This document shows positions 9,601 through 18,460 of a stretch of DNA of 64,000 nucleotides, piece by piece (positions within the stretch are counted from its first letter, which is position 1; the number at the start of each line of letters is the position of its first letter). The stretch covers positions 1,444,967-1,508,966 of the forward strand of contig NZ_CM001557.1 in assembly GCF_000273375.1 (NCBI RefSeq), given 5' to 3'. Source of the stretch: Bartonella birtlesii IBS 325. GTDB lineage: Bacteria; Pseudomonadota; Alphaproteobacteria; Rhizobiales; Rhizobiaceae. The position numbers and the translations under genes are program-made. Below the pieces are notes generated by a model. It was given only the letters and a program-made list of their open reading frames with translations, did not search any database and was not told where the DNA came from.

Positions 9601-10530
9601 ATGAAGATCTATATCAAAAATACTGTATACCGTATTAAAATTATAACAAAGAAATTATTTTATTTTTTGTGGGGACATTTGCTTATTGGCTCCTTAATTA
9701 TTTTAAAACATCTTCCTACCAACATCGGCTTTTCTTTGTTTTCTTGGTTAGCGAAAACACTCGGCCCTCTTACACACCGCCACAAGATCGCACTCACAAA
9801 CCTTAAAGCTGCATATCCAGAGAAAACAGAAGAAGAGCTCCGCCAAATTGCAATAGAAATGTGGCAAAATATAGGACGATTTCTAGCCGAATATATTTTT
9901 CTTGATAAAATTTTTGATTTTGATCCTCATGCGGAGAAGCCAGGTCTTATTGAAGTTAAAGGTGCTGAAATATTTAAGCGATTAAAAAATGAAAAAAAAC
10001 CGCATATTTTTTTTACAGCGCATACCGGAAATTTCGAACTCCTTCCTATATGCGCGCAAAGTTTTGGCCTAAATGTTACAGTACTTTTTAGACCCCCTAA
10101 CAATCCTTATATTGCAAAGCGAGTCCTTAAAGCTCGGCAAACTTCCATGGGACATCTCGTTCCATCTAAAGCCGGTGCTGCTTGGGCATTAGCCGCCAAG
10201 TTAGCAGAAGGTGAAAATGTTGGTATGCTTGTCGACCAGAAATTTCGCCGTGGTGTTTTAGGAATATTTTTTAATAGACCTCTTAAAACAAATCCTTTAA
10301 TTATAAAACTTGCACGACAATATAATTGTGATATTTATCCAGCACGTTGTATCCGTCTCTCTGGAGGACGTCATCGCTTAGAGTTATATGAGCGTGTGAA
10401 GCTTCCGCTTAACGAAAAAAACGAAATCGATATAATCGCTTCTACACAAAAATTAAATGATATTGTCGAAAGTTGGGTACGTGAACATCCGGAACAATGG
10501 GCGTGGTTACACAGACGTTGGGATAACTAA
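9601..10530 (+). CDS. lpxXL: LpxXL: very-long-chain acyltransferase of lipid A
   Basis: 309 residues, LpxL/HtrB family. The catalytic HX4(D/E) motif is HTGNFE with His141 and Glu146. A hydrophobic N-terminal stretch (about residues 19-36) would anchor it at the inner membrane. It transfers the C28 acyl group from AcpXL to the secondary position of lipid A. It begins 6 bases after the dehydrogenase stop and closes the acpXL cluster. The start has no good ribosome-binding site, so coupled translation is likely. Confidence 0.9.
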   Translation: MKIYIKNTVYRIKIITKKLFYFLWGHLLIGSLIILKHLPTNIGFSLFSWLAKTLGPLTHRHKIALTNLKAAYPEKTEEELRQIAIEMWQNIGRFLAEYIFLDKIFDFDPHAEKPGLIEVKGAEIFKRLKNEKKPHIFFTAHTGNFELLPICAQSFGLNVTVLFRPPNNPYIAKRVLKARQTSMGHLVPSKAGAAWALAAKLAEGENVGMLVDQKFRRGVLGIFFNRPLKTNPLIIKLARQYNCDIYPARCIRLSGGRHRLELYERVKLPLNEKNEIDIIASTQKLNDIVESWVREHPEQWAWLHRRWDN

Positions 10531-10560
10531 TATATCATAGCATTTATAGGAGAAATATAA

Positions 10561-11381
10561 GTGTTAGCGTCAAAAGATATCAATGATCTTATCACAATTG
10601 TTGCAGCATTACGAAACCGTGATAGCGGATGTATCTGGAATCTCAAACAAACATTTGAGTCTCTTATACCCTATTTGCTCGAAGAAGTTTACGAAGTTAT
10701 TGATGCCATTGAACGAGAAAATCGAACTGATCTTTGCGAAGAACTTGGTGATCTTCTTTTACAGGTCATCTATCATACTACAATTGCACAAGAACAAGGT
10801 TACTTTACATTCGAAGACGTTATTTATGCAATCACTGCAAAAATGATTCGTCGCCATCCTCATATTTTTGGAAATGCCGAACAAAAGAAACGCGGATTTA
10901 GAGTGGAAGGATGGGAGCATATCAAAAAAAAAGAACGTGTTAAACAGAAAAAAATCTGCAAAGAAATAAGCGTATCAGACGATTCTAGGACAAGCATTCT
11001 TACAAAAGTAAAAAAATCCAGCCCGCAGATCAAGAGGCTCTCGCTTTACAAAAAGCAGCAGCTAAAGTGGGATTTGATTGGCATGAGAATCATAAAATTT
11101 TTGCAAAAATCGAAGAAGAACTTAATGAGCTTAAAGAAGCAATTAAAGAGCATAAAACAACTGAGATAGAAGCAGAATTTGGAGACCTTTACTTTGTTCT
11201 ACTTAATCTTGCACACCACTTAAATATCGATTCACAAAAGGCACTTAGAAAAACAAACAAAAAATTCCGAAATCGTTTTTCCTATATTGAAGAAACCCTA
11301 TCCATTCAATCTAAAACACCAACTGATGCATCTTTAAGCGAAATGGAAACTCTTTGGAATGAAGCTAAAAACAGAAAATAA
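10561..11381 (+). pseudogene. mazG: mazG, nucleoside triphosphate pyrophosphohydrolase, broken or recoded by a -1 frameshift
   Basis: MazG hydrolyses non-canonical and excess NTPs to NMP and PPi. The N-terminal domain is intact from the GTG at 10561 (EEVYEVIDAIE, then EELGDLLLQV). The C-terminal domain (AKVGFDWHENHKIF, EEELNELKEAI, EFGDLYFVLLN) is in another frame, ending at 11381. The frames join if one base is regained, or the ribosome slips -1, at the seven-A run 11010-11016. That run sits in zero frame as A AAA AAA, a classical slippery heptamer. Corrected, the protein would be 273 residues, the normal length of two-domain MazG. Unshifted translation stops at 11169 with about 50 unrelated residues. 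It may be a homopolymer deletion, a sequencing error or true frameshifting; the sequence alone cannot decide. Confidence 0.85.
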
Positions 11382-11450
11382 AAACAACAGGCTTTATCAA
11401 CCTAAACAATCAATAGATCTTTCGAATCACTTAATAAAATTTCACGAAGC

Positions 11451-11828
11451 TCAATTGACTTTATATGTTTCATTCAACTGATTTTGCAAAGCAGAACGAA
11501 GCTCTACCGACTCTCCACACCCACATGCTGAAACTTGGTTAGGATTTTTAAAGACAAAACCGGAACGAAGTGTTGTTACCTCATAATCTATCTGCGTTCC
11601 TAACAAAAATAACACTGCATCATGTGCTATAAAAACACGAGCACCGTTCACTTCAACAACATCTGCATCCATCCCCTCTTCTTTTACAAGGGTAATACTA
11701 TATTCCATTCCTGCACAGCCACCTTTCTTGATACCAATAAGAATACCATAGGCATCTTTTGCTTGCATAATCGCTTTAACACGATTTACTGCGGCTTCCG
11801 TCAAACTCATTATCGAAAAACGGCTCAT
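11451..11828 (-). CDS. A-type iron-sulfur cluster carrier (SufA/IscA/HesB family)
   Basis: 125 residues with the three conserved ligand cysteines, Cys38 (KKGGCAGMEY) and Cys102/Cys104 (ACGCGES). A-type carriers hold and pass on 2Fe-2S or 4Fe-4S clusters in the cytoplasm. The gene stands alone, convergent with mazG; in rhizobia the SufA gene usually closes the suf operon, of which nothing else is seen here. SufA is the most likely name, but the subtype cannot be fixed from sequence alone. Confidence 0.9.
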   Translation of the reverse strand: MSRFSIMSLTEAAVNRVKAIMQAKDAYGILIGIKKGGCAGMEYSITLVKEEGMDADVVEVNGARVFIAHDAVLFLLGTQIDYEVTTLRSGFVFKNPNQVSACGCGESVELRSALQNQLNETYKVN

Positions 11829-12354
11829 TATTAACTCTTTTTTGCAAAATAAAGACTTTAAAATTGCTTCATCACTGATATTTTATTTATTCGGTATATC
11901 AGAAATAAAGTAACAAGACATAATGAAACATTTTGATCATTTTCCATGGCAATAAAAGATTCATATACAACAATTTATAATTATCGATTGTGTAATTTAA
12001 GATTTCTATTTTACTGTACACACGTAACCTATACAAAATACTTTTTCTACAGAAATAAAAAATGAAAAATTTTCCTCAATATCATTAATCTATCATTATA
12101 CTTATAAATCTGAAAAGCTTCGTATTATATCTTCATGGTACACGTAAAATAATTGATTGAATACGCAAATGTATAGAGAAATCTAAAAGCAAAATAGCTT
12201 AATTATTTATCTTAATCAGGAAAAAATATTGCAATACAAAATTTCATTTTGTGAATGCAATCCTTCTTTAAAAGTACCAGAGCATTTTAGATTTTATTCT
12301 GTTTATTTTTTTCTTGCCTTTAAAGAAACTGTCGTTTAGTCGTTTTACACAGTT
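11829..12354. other. Intergenic region between the Fe-S carrier gene and tRNA-Pro
   Basis: About 525 bases, strongly AT-rich, with no open frame resembling a gene. It must contain the promoters of the minus-strand carrier gene and of the tRNA. Confidence 0.6.
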
Positions 12355-12431
12355 CGGAGCGTAGCGCAGCCTGGTAGCGCACTTGACTGGGGGTCAAGGG
12401 GGCGTGGGTTCGAATCCCGCCGCTCCGACCA
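12355..12431 (+). tRNA. tRNA-Pro (anticodon GGG)
   Basis: 77 nt with encoded CCA. The acceptor stem CGGAGCG/CGCTCCG is perfect. The anticodon arm is CTTGA-CTGGGGG-TCAAG and the T arm holds GTTCGAATC. A second tRNA-Pro (TGG) lies at 17229-17305 and shares its acceptor stem. Confidence 0.96.
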
Positions 12432-12596
12432 ATTTTTCTAGAAAACATAAGGCAGATATAAAATGCACCTGCCCTCTTTAATTAAATTACGATTCCATGA
12501 TGTAGAGAGGCTTTTTTAACACTCATCAATAAAAGGATATAAAAAGTTGATAATTATTCAGCGTTCTCAGCTTTTAAAATTGCTTTATGCCTTTTA

Positions 12597-13052
12597 TCAA
12601 TTGTTATCATTTTTCATCGTAGATGGTGACGCCTGCACAGTTATTTTTTTAGGTTTTAGTTCAGCAGGCATTTCTCTTTTAAGCTGAATATGAAGAAGAC
12701 CATCCCCAAGTTCTGCTCCAATAACCATAACATGATCAGCTAAATGAAAACGTCGCTCAAAAGCGCGCGAAGCTATACCCCTATACAGAAATTCCCGTTC
12801 TTCATCATCATTTTCAGATTTTCTCTCACCCTTAATGATCAATTGATTACAATGCGTTTCAATATCGATTTCATCTTGAGAAAAACCAGCAACAGCCATA
12901 GAAATCCTATAAGAATCTTCAGTTAAACGCTCAATATTATAGGGCGGATAAGAAGAAACATCATCAGGCTGAGTTCTAGAATCAAACCAATTAAAAAGGT
13001 GATCAAAACCTACTGTGGAACGATAAAATGGTGAAAAATCTACTTGACGCAT
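12597..13052 (-). CDS. Small heat shock protein, Hsp20/IbpA family
   Basis: 151 residues with an alpha-crystallin core: the YRISMAVAGFSQDEIDIE strand region, then GERK and FERRFHLADHV, and a C-terminal extension. ATP-independent holdase that keeps unfolded proteins refoldable in the cytoplasm. The ATG at 13052 has AGGAGGG eight bases upstream. That Shine-Dalgarno faces a UCGCU motif diagnostic of ROSE thermometers, and a heat-shock-like promoter lies further up. The family is certain; numbering among hsp paralogues is not attempted. Confidence 0.93.
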   Translation of the reverse strand: MRQVDFSPFYRSTVGFDHLFNWFDSRTQPDDVSSYPPYNIERLTEDSYRISMAVAGFSQDEIDIETHCNQLIIKGERKSENDDEEREFLYRGIASRAFERRFHLADHVMVIGAELGDGLLHIQLKREMPAELKPKKITVQASPSTMKNDNN

Positions 13053-13157
13053 AAATACTGCCCTCCTCTAGAGCGACTATAACCTATAATTGATTCGCTA
13101 AGTTCCTAAATGGGCAACTTTCCCGCGAACCCGCAGTCCCATTATAGCAACTGCACA
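13053..13157 (-). promoter_or_regulatory. Candidate ROSE-type RNA thermometer in the hsp20 5' UTR
   Basis: In transcript orientation the leader ends with UCGCU (revcomp of 13072-13076), a CUAG loop, then AGAGGAGGG (13061-13069) and the AUG. Rhizobial ROSE elements precede small heat shock genes and mask the Shine-Dalgarno with a UYGCU motif, including a G-G pair; UCGCU fits this consensus. A GC-richer hairpin region (around 13110-13140) lies upstream, as in multi-stem ROSE leaders. The 5' limit is inferred from the promoter guess. No folding calculation was possible. Confidence 0.55.
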
Positions 13158-13163
13158 TTATTC

Positions 13164-13192
13164 ATCTGGTAATTATTCTATATTATTTCAAC
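13164..13192 (-). promoter_or_regulatory. Possible heat-shock sigma (RpoH) promoter of hsp20
   Basis: Reverse strand GTTGAAA (13186-13192) is followed after 16 bases by CCAGAT (13164-13169). This resembles the CTTGAAA / CCATAT-like RpoH pattern of alphaproteobacteria, with mismatches in both boxes. Confidence 0.35.
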
Positions 13193-13332
13193 TCTTTTGT
13201 GTTTAAATTCATAAAAATATATGAAAAGCAATATAACTGTTTCTTAATTCTTCTTCACCATTACATAGATCTCAGTTCTCCCGTTATCTCATTTTGCACT
13301 AAGTTGCAAAAATACACTGCAAAGGATACCAA

Positions 13333-14250
13333 TTGGAAACCCCTCTTTATCCCACAGATAGGAATTTCACTCCTCACAATATCCGCAATAGCTATCTTAC
13401 AACAGCTATGGATCGAGAAATTCGTTTTGCGATAGCATGTCCTGAAATAAAAAAATTGAAGGGAACAGTTGTTATTCTCGAAAGCTATGAAAATATTTTA
13501 GAAGAATATTTTTTATCAATGAATAAATTATCTAAACGCGGTTTTCATACCGCAATATTTGATTGGTTCGGTCGAGAAAAATTATCCTTCAATAGAAAAA
13601 AACAGCTCCGACACCATCATTTTAATATTAATAATGACATTAATGACTTAAATGAATTTCTTAAAAAGATAGTGTTTTCTGATTGTCCACCACCTTACTA
13701 TATATTAGCCTATGGAATGGGTGGATTGATAGCACTGAGTGGATTGGATCTCCTTAACCATCGGTTTAACAAAATGCTTTGCGTTTCTCCTCTTTTTGCT
13801 CCTTTGGGCAACAAAACAAATGGTTTTCAACATAAATTAACACAGCTTCTTTCTGATATAGGCCTTGGTTTCTTACCTGTTAAAGATGGGACAAAGCTTA
13901 AAAAAATAAAACAAAAAAATATGCAATCAGAGCACTCTGATAAAGCACCATTTTCCTCTATCAAGCCTCCAACATCCCAATGGATGGCATCGGTACTTAA
14001 TGCAATCGCTTCCGTGAAACAACGTATCCTTCATGGACATTTAAAAATTCCGACATTATGTATCCTTGCCAATCAAAACAATATCGTAAACAATATTGAA
14101 GTACGACAATTATGCCAACATACAAACCTCTTGGACAGCCTCACCATTACAGGTGCTGAACTTGATACAATCATGCATGAAGAGAATTACAGAAAACAAT
14201 TTTGGGCTGCATTTGATGCATTTATTTCTATCGATATATCTATAAGCTAA
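13333..14250 (+). CDS. Alpha/beta-hydrolase (lysophospholipase-like) with all three catalytic residues replaced
   Basis: 305 residues from a TTG start with AAAGGA just upstream. The fold and family are those of rhizobial lysophospholipase/PldB-like hydrolases (TAIFDWFGRE, PTLCILANQ, FWAAFDAF). The nucleophile elbow normally GHSMGG reads AYGMGG, so Ser is Gly128. The acid position in the usual GRDRIV loop is Asn249 (NQNNIV). The usual GARHE histidine is Leu277 (GAELD). Hydrolytic activity is therefore not expected. The frame is intact over 918 bases, so it is either a conserved pseudoenzyme or a gene in early decay. It stands alone, divergent from hsp20. Confidence 0.8.
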   Translation: METPLYPTDRNFTPHNIRNSYLTTAMDREIRFAIACPEIKKLKGTVVILESYENILEEYFLSMNKLSKRGFHTAIFDWFGREKLSFNRKKQLRHHHFNINNDINDLNEFLKKIVFSDCPPPYYILAYGMGGLIALSGLDLLNHRFNKMLCVSPLFAPLGNKTNGFQHKLTQLLSDIGLGFLPVKDGTKLKKIKQKNMQSEHSDKAPFSSIKPPTSQWMASVLNAIASVKQRILHGHLKIPTLCILANQNNIVNNIEVRQLCQHTNLLDSLTITGAELDTIMHEENYRKQFWAAFDAFISIDISIS

Positions 14251-14926
14251 TGTTTTTTAATAAGCTCGTAATTCACTCCCGTAGCGTGAAATGGGGTTAT
14301 TTTCAAAGTAAAAATATAAAATTTCACAAAAGTTTTAGCTTCGTTTATATAGTTAACAACTTAAAATAAATCTCATAATAGAATTTGGTAAATAGCTGAA
14401 AATGATCAATGCAATATGACATAAATCTCTCGGGAAGATACAATTATAATAATCTATTTTTTAAAAAGAAAGGTGACCATAAATAAACGCATTCTGATTG
14501 CAGATACAGGTACCTATGAAGCCAGGTGGAAAACAAATATGTACTAAAACTCCACTTTATCGTATAATTTATCAAAATCAAAAGCAACAGCACACTTCTC
14601 TGATTTCCTAACTATAAAGACAGTTTATAAAACGGATACGTACATAAATTTTTTAATGGAAGTTGAATAAAAATAAAAAAGCAAAAAGAAGAAAAATTTA
14701 CGATTGATCACGTTTGAAGTATCTAAATACCGTTTCTTTTATGTCAATACATTTCGAATTTAACCAACTCACAACCAATATGCTGTATTCTTGACAAGAA
14801 TATAAGAATTAACCATTTTGTCATTCATTTCAATTATGAGTATTTTATCATCTTTTGTATAAAAACTCTATATTGTATAGCTGATATGGCAAAAACTATG
14901 AAGAATGGAGCCATTGGAACATAATC
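14251..14926. other. Gene desert before cpdR
   Basis: About 675 AT-rich bases without a credible gene. The only translatable trace is a 24-codon frame at 14473-14547 (GTG start, after a purine-rich stretch), reading INKRILIADTG; it has no recognisable family and may be chance or a gene remnant. Confidence 0.55.
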
Positions 14927-15289
14927 ATGAAACGAATCCTGCTCGCAGAAGATGATAACGATATGCGTCGCTTTCTAGTAAAAGCCTTAGAACGTGCAGG
15001 CTACGAAGTTGCTGACTTTGATAATGGTGCTAGCGCATATGAACGTTTACAAGAAGAACCATTTTCTCTTCTCCTTACTGATATTGTAATGCCAGAAATG
15101 GATGGAATTGAGCTAGCACGACGTGCTACTGAAATTGATCCTGATTTACGCGTAATGTTTATTACAGGGTTTGCAGCAGTTGCACTTAATTCAAATAGCA
15201 ATGCCCCTCCTGATGCAAAAGTACTTTCTAAACCTTTTCATTTGCGTGAACTTGTAAATGAGGTTGAAAAAATACTTATAGCTGCTTAA
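14927..15289 (+). CDS. cpdR: CpdR, single-domain response regulator controlling ClpXP proteolysis
   Basis: 120 residues, only a receiver domain. The acidic pocket is AEDDND near residues 7-12, the phospho-acceptor is Asp52 (LTDIVMPEMDG), and Lys in SKPFH closes the site. In alphaproteobacteria unphosphorylated CpdR recruits substrates to ClpXP, and the CckA-ChpT relay controls its phosphorylation. CckA itself is encoded at 22020-24563. Other single-domain regulators such as DivK differ in sequence; the MKRILLAEDDNDMRRF start is typical of CpdR. Confidence 0.88.
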   Translation: MKRILLAEDDNDMRRFLVKALERAGYEVADFDNGASAYERLQEEPFSLLLTDIVMPEMDGIELARRATEIDPDLRVMFITGFAAVALNSNSNAPPDAKVLSKPFHLRELVNEVEKILIAA

Positions 15290-15383
15290 AGAATATCTTG
15301 AATCATTCGCGTCTGATTGAAGAGAAAACTAAATTAGGCATTGACGTTTGTTATTCTATGTGGTGTATGCAACACTAATAAAT

Positions 15384-15458
<75 letters not shown>

Positions 15459-16717
15459 TATAGCTTTGTATTACCATTAAGTTATTGATACTTCATATGT
15501 TTTTTACAGTGAGGGATGCGTAAATAAAAGTTGGGGAATAGGACTTTCCAACACATCTCTATTCAAATGCATAGTATTAGCAAATTACTTCTTACCATTC
15601 TTTGAGTGCTGCCCAATTCTTTTGAGAAAATCATTCTAAAATCTTATAAACGCACTAACAGTTTCATATATGTAATGGATTAAAAATTTCTAGTTCCCAA
15701 ACTTTACAAAAGGAAGCTTCTTTATTTTTTAAAATATTGTTTTTCCTAATCAAACTATTAGTTAATAGCTGCCTTTAAAGAAAGATATCATTTTTATAGA
15801 AAGAGCTATCACCAATCGGTATTTGTGTCTACACCGCTGAATGAATAATAGCAAAACTATTAAGCATCACCATCCTCACGTTTATAAAACAGCCAAACCG
15901 ATACCATCAAACTATTACAAATCCTCCAATGACATCCTTGGTACCTCAGCCAATTTATTAGAGGCATTTTAATTTTTTCTTACACAATTCTTATCCAAAC
16001 TTTAATCCAGCTCTTTAACACGCAAGCGAATCAATTTGGTAAGAATCTGATAACAACAATAAAAACTCTAAAGTAAAAGAGACTATCTTCTTTAATTCAG
16101 ATTGTAATATCCCTCAAAAAAATGAAAATATTTTTGACGTTTAGCTGTTTCAAGAGAGGATATCATAATATTGTATTTTCTTTTTATCCCTGCTTGGTAA
16201 TATATTTTCTAACCACAAAAAAAGCTTTTTAATTAGGCAGATAAAAATACTCTCTTTTAAATAAAATTTTTAAATTTTAATATAAACCTACTCAAATTTT
16301 TTAACATGAAAGACTTCATAGTATAACTAAAAAAGAAATCGACAAATACGATTATCTCTTATCGCTTGAAACCTATAACAAAACACTTAAGATTATTATC
16401 CTTCTCTGTGTAAGGCTTGTATTAGAGTGATATGGATAAAAGATATCACTGGTAATATCCTCATTGAAAAATAGAGACTCTTCGCCCTGGTAAAAAAGTA
16501 AAAAAACTAACTAAAGAAAGCTTGAGCAACCCACTTTGAAAAACTTGCAATGCAACGAATATTAAAATCAGCATTGAACAAAAAGCTTACAGCAACATGT
16601 ACTGTTATGCAGTATACGTTAAATTTAAAACGCCATTAGCCGCTCAGAAAACAACATAACACCCTTCCCAACAAAAATTCCCGAACTTTTATATAACACA
16701 TTGATTCTACTAAAATA
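15459..16717. other. Gene desert between tRNA-Val and tRNA-Arg
   Basis: About 1.26 kb with no credible gene. Short open pieces at 16474-16539 (ETLRPGKKVKKLTKES...) and 16529-16639 (THFEKLAMQRILKSAL...) adjoin in different frames and could be remains of a decayed gene, but I do not recognise a family. Tall AT content and frequent stops in all frames characterise the rest. Confidence 0.55.
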
Positions 16718-16794
<77 letters not shown>

Positions 16795-16832
16795 AACTGA
16801 TCATTTTCTCAATCAAAAAAAGCATCTTTAAC

Positions 16833-17138
16833 TCAATGCGTCCAAGGTTGTTGCCTATCACTGTGAAAATTATCAGAATAAGAAACAGCACGCCGAATCG
16901 CTTTATGTGTTTTCTCTACACGATAAGGGATAGCATTCTTACATGCAAAAGCAATTGCTTCTTCCTTACTATTAAAATGGATTTTTATCTGACTACTCAT
17001 ATCAGAAGTGGCAGTATACCCCATAAGAGGCTCGAGCATCTTTGCTTGTAACGGCTCATATTGCAAAATCCAAATTCCCGTATTCCTTCTACCTGACTGC
17101 ATAGCCGTCTTCGCAGGACTATAAATACGTGCGATCAT
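16833..17138 (-). CDS. ETC complex I subunit family protein (NDUFS4-like)
   Basis: 101 residues. Matches the small accessory-subunit family of respiratory complex I shared by alphaproteobacteria and mitochondria: IYSPAKTAMQSGR at the N-terminus, WILQYEPLQAK, then a Y-T-x-S-D-M-S-x-Q segment with FNSKEEAIAFA. It would sit on the peripheral arm of NADH:ubiquinone oxidoreductase. The ATG has AAAGGAAAG upstream. It is isolated from any nuo operon and lies between two tRNA genes, as this subunit gene often does in Rhizobiales. Confidence 0.87.
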   Translation of the reverse strand: MIARIYSPAKTAMQSGRRNTGIWILQYEPLQAKMLEPLMGYTATSDMSSQIKIHFNSKEEAIAFACKNAIPYRVEKTHKAIRRAVSYSDNFHSDRQQPWTH

Positions 17139-17228
17139 GGTAACTTTCCTTTAGAATACACAACCATCAAATGATAATTTCTTACCACAGGCACGTGATT
17201 GTACCATTCCTTCACATAAAATCAAACG

Positions 17229-17305
17229 TGGTCGGAGCGATAGGATTCGAACCTACGACCCCCTGATCCCAAATCAGGTGCGCTACCAAGCTGCGCTACG
17301 CTCCG
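17229..17305 (-). tRNA. tRNA-Pro (anticodon TGG)
   Basis: 77 nt on the minus strand, CCA encoded. The acceptor is CGGAGCG/CGCTCCG and the anticodon arm CCTGA-TTTGGGA-TCAGG. TGG can read most Pro codons by wobble, complementing the GGG isoacceptor at 12355. Confidence 0.96.
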
Positions 17306-17770
17306 CCATTTACATTTATTTGATGCATATTCCCTAAAATTTTCATAACAGAAGTGCAAGAGGGAAACACGCTTTTTTTTAATTTTGTTATATTTCTTTA
17401 CAAGAAAAATTTTTCAATTTTTTTTCTAAATAATACATGCTCAAATAAGATATTTAAGAGCTTTTTATAGAAGCGCTACAATTCATATACCTCTTAAAAA
17501 AACTCCAAAACTATAGAACGATAGCATCTAAGCTTTATTCATGCAGAATCCAAAACGAATCATGAGGAAAATGATGCAGCTTTTTCGATCGCTTTATCTA
17601 ATGGTTTTTATTTTACCAATTCTATGCTCTACTAACAATGCCAACGCGTAAACTAGACATAGAAAAACAAAAAAATTTAAATATAATGGCATTTTACTGC
17701 ACATACCAAAACGAAAATAGAACAAAAGCACTTCATATGAAATAAAATGCAATTTACTAAAAAGCAGTGC
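17306..17770. other. Intergenic region between tRNA-Pro and hdaA
   Basis: AT-rich, with only the tiny plus-strand frame at 17562-17651 listed separately. In many alphaproteobacteria a polyphosphate kinase gene lies downstream of hdaA; nothing of it is visible here. Confidence 0.5.
17562..17651 (+). pseudogene. Orphan signal-peptide-like mini-ORF
   Basis: 29 residues: basic start (MRKMMQLFRS), hydrophobic core (LYLMVFILPIL), then a NANA end that looks like a signal peptidase I site, followed at once by TAA. No mature protein continues in frame. It may be the leftover of a decayed secreted protein or a chance frame; there is no strong ribosome-binding site. Confidence 0.3.
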
Positions 17771-18460
17771 TTACTGAACTTTCATATTAAGTACTTCACT
17801 AATAACAGCGCGCGTTATTTTACTCTTTCTCTGTAATGCCAAGCGATCAACAGAATCAATAATACGCCCCAAAGAAAATAGTGAACGCTCACAACGACTT
17901 ACAAGATAATAAATAGCATCAGGATGAACAATAATTTGCTTATCAGAAAAAAGTTTGAAAGCAACAGCTCTTAACAACGCATCATCAGGCTGATTAATTT
18001 CAACCAACATAACTGAATTAAGACGACTTTTTAAATCATTTAACTTTAAATTCCACGTTGATGGAACTGTACGAGCAGTGATCAACAAAGTAGCTTTGCC
18101 TTTATCAAGATTTGCTTGCTTAACGCTATTGATCAAGTGAAACAATCCCGTCTCACTAATTTCACCCACATCAATATCTTCAATTAAAAATGATCGCCCT
18201 AGAGAAGCCATAGCAACTGCTTGATCAATTTCATTGCAATGAAGACTTAAAGCATTGGCTTTTTGTGCCCATACCCTAGAAAAGTGTGTTTTTCCAGATC
18301 CTTCTTTTCCAACCAAAACGGCTATAGGTAAGCTCCAATTTGGCCAATAATCAACAAGCTGAAAAGCCATACGATTGCTTTCCGTTATCACTAAATCATC
18401 AAATTTGAAAACTGGATTATAAGAAAAATTTAAAGGTAATTGCGTTTCACGCCCATTCAT
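17771..18460 (-). CDS. hdaA: HdaA, DnaA-related regulator of replication initiation
   Basis: 229-residue AAA+ protein like the ATPase part of DnaA. The N-terminal QLPLNF at residues 7-12 matches the beta-clamp-binding motif of Hda. Walker A is GKEGSGKT (51-58), and Walker B region is SFLIEDIDVG. In Caulobacter and relatives HdaA with the clamp stimulates ATP hydrolysis by DnaA and prevents over-initiation. Its ATG overlaps the perM stop by four bases (ATGA), so the two are translationally coupled. The hdaA-perM-purM order is the usual one in alphaproteobacteria. Confidence 0.9.
   Translation of the reverse strand: MNGRETQLPLNFSYNPVFKFDDLVITESNRMAFQLVDYWPNWSLPIAVLVGKEGSGKTHFSRVWAQKANALSLHCNEIDQAVAMASLGRSFLIEDIDVGEISETGLFHLINSVKQANLDKGKATLLITARTVPSTWNLKLNDLKSRLNSVMLVEINQPDDALLRAVAFKLFSDKQIIVHPDAIYYLVSRCERSLFSLGRIIDSVDRLALQRKSKITRAVISEVLNMKVQ

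Noticed and set aside
10583..10846. 87-codon frame inside mazG
   Set aside because: Shadow frame of the conserved N-terminal MazG domain.
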